Below, one piece after another: positions 59,501 through 64,000 of a stretch of DNA of 64,000 nucleotides (positions are counted from its first letter, which is position 1; each line of letters starts with the position of its first letter). The notes beneath the pieces are model-generated. The model saw only the letters and a list, made by a program, of their open reading frames with translations, had not been told where the DNA came from and ran no database searches. The stretch comes from Siphonodentalium dalli (lineage: Eukaryota; Mollusca; Scaphopoda; Gadilida; Siphonodentaliidae). Position numbers and translations under genes: made by a program. The stretch covers positions 115,062,004 through 115,126,003 of the forward strand of contig CP136064.1 of assembly GCA_032622095.1 (NCBI GenBank). Direction: 5' to 3'.

Positions 59501-59752
59501 CAAGCCTTGAAATAGTGTCTGTCATTTGCAGAATGAGGTCCCCAGAGGGTGAATTTAGTTATGCTATCCTGCATAGCAGGCTAGCATCACCAAATTCACC
59601 CTCTGTGGACCTCATTCTGCTTACACCTCAGCAGAATGAGGTTCCCAGAGGGTGAATTTGGTGATGCTAGCCCACTATGCGGGGTAGCATCACTAAATTC
59701 ACCCTCTGGGAACCTCATTCTGCAAATGACAGACACACTATTTCAAGGCTTG
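59501..59752. mobile_element. Double-hairpin MITE, family B, perfect 8-bp TSD
   Basis: Ends CAAGCCTTGAAATAGTG and its mirror, flanked by TGAGGGAG at 59493-59500 and 59753-59760. Two hairpins sit side by side with only GCTTACACCTCA between them, the spacer of the longer form being lost. This copy fixes the family's target duplication at 8 bp. Confidence 0.88.
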
Positions 59753-59760
59753 TGAGGGAG

Positions 59761-60583
59761 GTTACCCATGTATACCAGTGCTTCTGTAAAATCTAAAATT
59801 GAGGACGTTTGGCTGTTGAATGCTGAACAATGTCCATATTGCTTAATTATGATTTGCATCCTTTCATGTTTTGCAGATTTCGAATGAAGGCAGCTCTGGT
59901 CGCATGTGGTACAGTTTTTATTTCTGAAAAGTAAGACGTTATAGTAACAATGGTAGCCTTCTTCATGCTGGAGCATGCAGACAGCATCTAACACCTATTA
60001 GTACAAGCATAATAACATGGAGGCATTCACATGGTGCGTGTAGTGAGCATTGGAAGCATCCAGATGAAAGCATCAAACGCAATAGGACAGTGATGTATAA
60101 TTGGGCATCAGATGCAGTTCCGGTCATTTACGATTACAAAGAGTGAGATAGTGGAAGTTGATCGGAACTGTCTAGGTTGTTATAGTAATTAATATGGTGG
60201 CTTCAAATTCACATCTGATTGAAAATATTGAGCATCGCCTTGATTTTCTGATGCCGACAGCCCAGAAAAGTGCTGCTCGTAATATCATCTGTAAAAACCT
60301 TCATGGATGGAGACTAATTTATTCCCAACTGTTAATTGTTATTGCAAGCTTTTGCAACCTCTCTAATATTCAGCGAGATGCACAACTTCTAATCTTTTCA
60401 TCTGCTGCATATTTACTTCATAACTTTCAATTGTTCTATGTTCACTATTATTCATTCACTAATGCTCAAGACAGCTGATAAAAGAAAATTTCTTCACGTG
60501 ATTTGACAAAGAGTACCAGTACGCATTTTCCTGTTGCTTAAAGCTATGGAAGGTGTTCGTGATGGGTAATTTTACCAATTTTG
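59761..60583. other. No gene recognised
   Basis: The 94-codon plus frame at 60194-60478 (LLIVIASF, SSAAYLLHNF hydrophobic patches) has no recognised domain and no supporting splice context. Confidence 0.35.
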
Positions 60584-60587
60584 TTAA

Positions 60588-61033
60588 AGGTACTCAATCT
60601 GATTAGACGCTCCTAAATTACTATTTCTTTGGCTTTGGGGGTAATAAATATTTGATTCGAGTCGAGGAACCCACCTATCAAAGCTCAGAGTGATCAGATA
60701 TCAATTTTTGAAGTTTGTTAATTTTTGGAGATGTGGTCCACTTCCATGTGCTCAAATAGACATTATGGGTGTAAGATGGATAACTCAAAAATCAAGTGGT
60801 TACTATTAACAATAATAACCACTTGATTTTAGAGTTATCTATCTTAAACCCGCAATTTGTCTGTTTGAGCACATGGAAGTGGACCACATCTCCAAAAATT
60901 AACAAACTTATGTGTTTGATATCTGATCACTCTGAGCTTTGAAGGGTGGGGTTCCTCTACTTGAATCAAATATTTTTAATCCCCCGAAGCCAAGAAACAG
61001 TAATTTAGGGGCGCTTAATCGGATTGAGTACCT
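60588..61033. mobile_element. TTAA-flanked palindromic MITE, family D, full length
   Basis: 446-bp near-perfect palindrome: AGGTACTCAATC ends, TTAA at 60584-60587 and 61034-61037. The arms contain TTTGGGGGTAATAAATATTT, CACTCTGAGCTTTG-type words and TGGTCCACTTCCATGTGCTC around the centre TGGTTACTATTAACAATAAT. It is the reference copy for 23417, 43690 and 57445. Confidence 0.85.
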
Positions 61034-61179
61034 TTAAACCATTTATATTTATATTCACAATGTGAACTCTTTGAGGGCCTTTAAGTATGTAAACCATATA
61101 GACTCTGCTAGGTATCCATTCAAGATGAAATAGGTCCATCCACAAAAAAATTAAGGATGATGGTAATCTTTGTCACATC

Positions 61180-61310
61180 CGGGAGAATTGTCATTTGTTG
61201 AAATCAAAACCGCTTAAATCACAATATATCAAAACCGCTTTGTCACATCCGGGAGAATTGTCATTTGTTGAAATCAAAACAACTTAAATCACACTCAGAC
61301 AGGTTAAAAG
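61180..61310 (+). repeat. Short tandem duplication
   Basis: TTTGTCACATCCGGGAGAAT TGTCATTTGTTGAAATCAAA occurs twice, starting near 61169 and 61240, separated by a CGCTTAAATCACAATATATC segment that is itself partly repeated. Confidence 0.7.
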
Positions 61311-63465
61311 GCAGGAAACCAAATTACACTTTCAAAATAACCTTAACATAAAAAGAACAGGTCCTTTGGATCACATTTACAATACAATTGGCCTTTATAA
61401 CATAGTTACACTTTTGAAGGGCTTACGCCGAATTAGATTATTATTAAGCATACTTTATTTATCAAATCAATTATATAATTCACTCATAAATGTAAATTTG
61501 TTCTCCCATAATGAAATGTAAAAGTTTCTGAAATAGAGAACTTAATACATTGCGGAAGACACACATCGATACAACGTAATTCAAATGCATAGCAGGTGAA
61601 AACTCCAGAAATTGTGTATTTTGCTGATTGCCTCCCTATTTTACACATTCAACAACAAATTCACATCTGCACACTTATTAGAATTATGTTGGATGGTCTA
61701 TAAACAGGGGCAAGGAAGACATAACATGGCTCTGTGTTCTCGAGCAAAATTTATCCAGATGTCGAGGAGATTCATTGTTGCATGACCACTGGGATATACA
61801 TGTTTGTACATGTATGTGTATAGCACTGCTATTGGACTTGGCATAGACACTGATTATTATATTCGTCCTCTTCATTTCTATAATGAAGTAATTTAATTCA
61901 CGTTCAATAATTTGTAACAAGCTCACTATCTCAATAAAATCATATCTCATATCTGAAGGTGAAATATTATTGTCTTGTCCGTAATAAATTTTTTTTTTTT
62001 TTTAAATTGAGACTTTTTACTGAAATATTCTTTTTTGTTGAAATTTAGAATAATTGCAGGCCACGAATTGAATAATAACACATTTTTAATCTTGATTAGA
62101 TTTCATTGAACTTGAGGCTCTCTAACCATGTCCCTGATTACAATGATGTATGCTTTTTCTATAATAATGGCTGAATGTGTAGTCAAGTTTGATGAAGTGA
62201 AGATTTGGGGACTTCAGGCTATGCACTAAATGTACTATGAAAGCAATAAACAGAACAATTTTTTTTGCCCTTATTGCAGAGAAGCACAATCGAACATTAC
62301 CCTGGGAAAATAGAAGTAATTTTTTAATTTGTTGCATAATTTCATAGGATTATTGGATGGGAGGTGCACTAACCAGCTGAGAAGCAACATCACAATCTAC
62401 AAACTGCAACAGAGTTCTGTCCCCTCGCTATGCAGGTCAGACCACTGCCATCATAGCTCCTCTTAACATTTGTTTGTTAGGCCACACCAATCTTATTGCC
62501 TGGTTTAGGAATATTTGGGTGAAAAAAAGTAAATGCAGGAGGGAAAAAAAAAAAAAAAAAAATATTCATCATTGTCTCAACTATAGACAGCTATTAATTG
62601 GAAATGTACTTGAATTTCACAAGATTTTGGAACCGATAAGTTTTTTTCAATTTATAGAAGTAATCTAAGGTATATCTTCTCATAAACAGTTGAAATAATG
62701 AGAAAAAAGGAGAACACATAAGGAAAGACATTGCCATCAACTATTTTCTCACGAAATGTTTCATATTCTCGAGAACATAAACATATTTCACAATATTGGA
62801 AAAAAAGTTGTAGGATGGATTCGTAAATCAGGCTATTAAATTGATGTTTCCTTACACATGGTTGGGAACCACGTGGTTTCGAGTTGATGAGTATCATGCA
62901 TTCAAAATGGCCAAGGAGATCGAAAAACGTGACCAGAAACGAGGAAAATTCTAATAAACTATTATATAACATATTTCATAGTATTCTGACAGCTATGAGT
63001 ATTTACTATACTATTTTTTCAAACTAGCTGATACCTCACTTGCTTCCAAACTCAGTTGTTTGCTCAAACATTCTGACCACAGTTGTCAGTCGAAGAATTC
63101 TCCTAGATGCATGTACTGGTGTGTTCCATGAACCTCCGATTGGCAACTTTGGTCAGAATGTTATAGGGGGGGGCAGTAGGGGGGGGGGGGGAGAACTCTG
63201 CCTTGCAGTCTGCACAAACTACAGAGAATAAAGTGAAGTGATACACTAAGCTGGACTGTTCAAGCACGCAAAGCAAATAAACTTGCTCAATGCAGGTTAC
63301 TTTTTCATATATTTTGCATCAAAATTAGCAGGATGCATTGGCATTCTTTTTACATACAGTAAATCTAGTTGGCAGGAATCATTCTCGCTTTTATATCAGT
63401 GATTAATTCAAGATGAATAAAGGATGAATATTTACATTTTTGTGTAGTTCAAGTGGTTTTTTAGT
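61311..63465. other. No gene recognised
   Basis: AT-rich DNA with an A-run (62544-62562) and a G-run (63165-63192). The 106-codon minus frame at 62652-62972 has no recognised domain. Confidence 0.35.
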
Positions 63466-63470
63466 TAAAC

Positions 63471-63660
63471 CCTTTCTTTACTAAATACTCATTGAGGAGT
63501 AGTAACCTTAGGAAATGTTCAAATAAATTCAACAAACTACCCGAACATTCCCCCCGCCCCAATTGATAATTTCTTCTGCACTTGTATTATCTTTCCATCT
63601 GACTGTTGTCTTCTAATTTATACTGAACACCCCTCCCAATGAATAATAGACCATTCCTAT
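63471..63660. mobile_element. Family C MITE, right end lost
   Basis: CCCTTTCTTTACTAAATACT, GGAAATGTTCAAATAAATTC and ACCCCTCCCAATGAATAATA lead to AGACCATTCCTAT, where a family A arm takes over abruptly. Confidence 0.6.
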
Positions 63661-63751
63661 GAATGGCAACAAGCCATATTTCCGACTAAATCCTGAAAAG
63701 TTACCCATAATTCTGCTGTGGTTATGGAGTTGATTATTTAGGGCATTACTG
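63661..63751. mobile_element. Family A right arm only
   Basis: GAATGGCAACAAGCCATATT, TCCGACTAAATCCTGAAAAG and GGGCATTACTG, then TA. Fused directly to the family C piece, with no left arm. Confidence 0.7.
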
Positions 63752-64000
63752 TACTTCGTGTTGACATTGTCGCCAAGAGAGATGAAGAACATTACATCAT
63801 CGATCCACTTAAATCACGATTATGATAGTTATATGGTCAATGATTGAACATACCCAGCACAAGGATGTGGAATAAATGCAGAACACTCGTTTGATTAAAG
63901 ATTCTCCATTAACATGAGCGTTGGGTTCTGTCTATATCTATTATTTTTTCTGGAGCTCAACTATATCCAGAAAAACAGACAATACAAGTGTTGAAGATTC
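63752..64000. other. No gene recognised
   Basis: Short AT-rich end of the window with nothing recognisable. Confidence 0.35.

Noticed and set aside
60194-60478. 94-codon membrane-protein-like frame.
   Set aside because: Hydrophobic patches alone; no homologous family, splice context or start context to support it.

Overview
This is AT-rich, gene-poor nuclear DNA from an animal, most likely a mollusc or another lophotrochozoan. That assignment is inferred from three things: repeats that match the published layout of bivalve pearl-type (Helentron-associated) elements, namely core units of about 160 bp, a GGACGG-rich run and a short terminal hairpin; a tRNA-derived SINE; and a Penelope-like endonuclease remnant. 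No species can be named from the sequence alone.

Only one gene can be supported. It lies on the minus strand and encodes a WD-repeat protein closest to WSB1, the WD40 plus SOCS-box substrate receptor of cullin-RING ubiquitin ligases. Four internal exons are visible at 44402-44234, 21341-21109, 19254-19022 and 17029-16854. All have consensus splice sites and the reading frame joins correctly across the three introns, one of which is 22.9 kb. The start-codon exon, which would lie above 44402, and the terminal exons with the last WD repeats and SOCS box, which would lie below 16854, were not found. Almost all other ATG-initiated reading frames are chance frames inside repeats.

The rest is mobile-element DNA, much of it with readable target-site duplications (TSDs). 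Elements with 8-bp TSDs lie at 678-1274, 36240-37293, 49815-51419, 15127-15541 and 59501-59752. TA-flanked elements include a 3.9-kb foldback at 6400-10284, a dispersed palindrome of about 210 bp, a 1.5-kb element at 52769-54252 and two small ones. TTAA-flanked elements form at least five families, some sharing CCCTTTC-like ends, and include a 57-bp hairpin at 16664-16720. Helentron-like repeats are common, the most striking being a 5.6-kb array of about 33 units of about 164 bp at 37622-43239 inside the long WSB1 intron.

Layout: 0-16 kb holds a hAT-like element, SINEs, hairpin elements, the big foldback and Helentron-like repeats. 16.8-21.4 kb holds three WSB1 exons with repeats between them. 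21.4-44.2 kb is the long intron. 44.2-47.1 kb holds the upstream WSB1 exon followed by a terminal-inverted-repeat (TIR) element containing Penelope debris. 47-57 kb is a run of large TIR elements and nested insertions. 57-64 kb holds TTAA and hairpin elements in otherwise featureless DNA.
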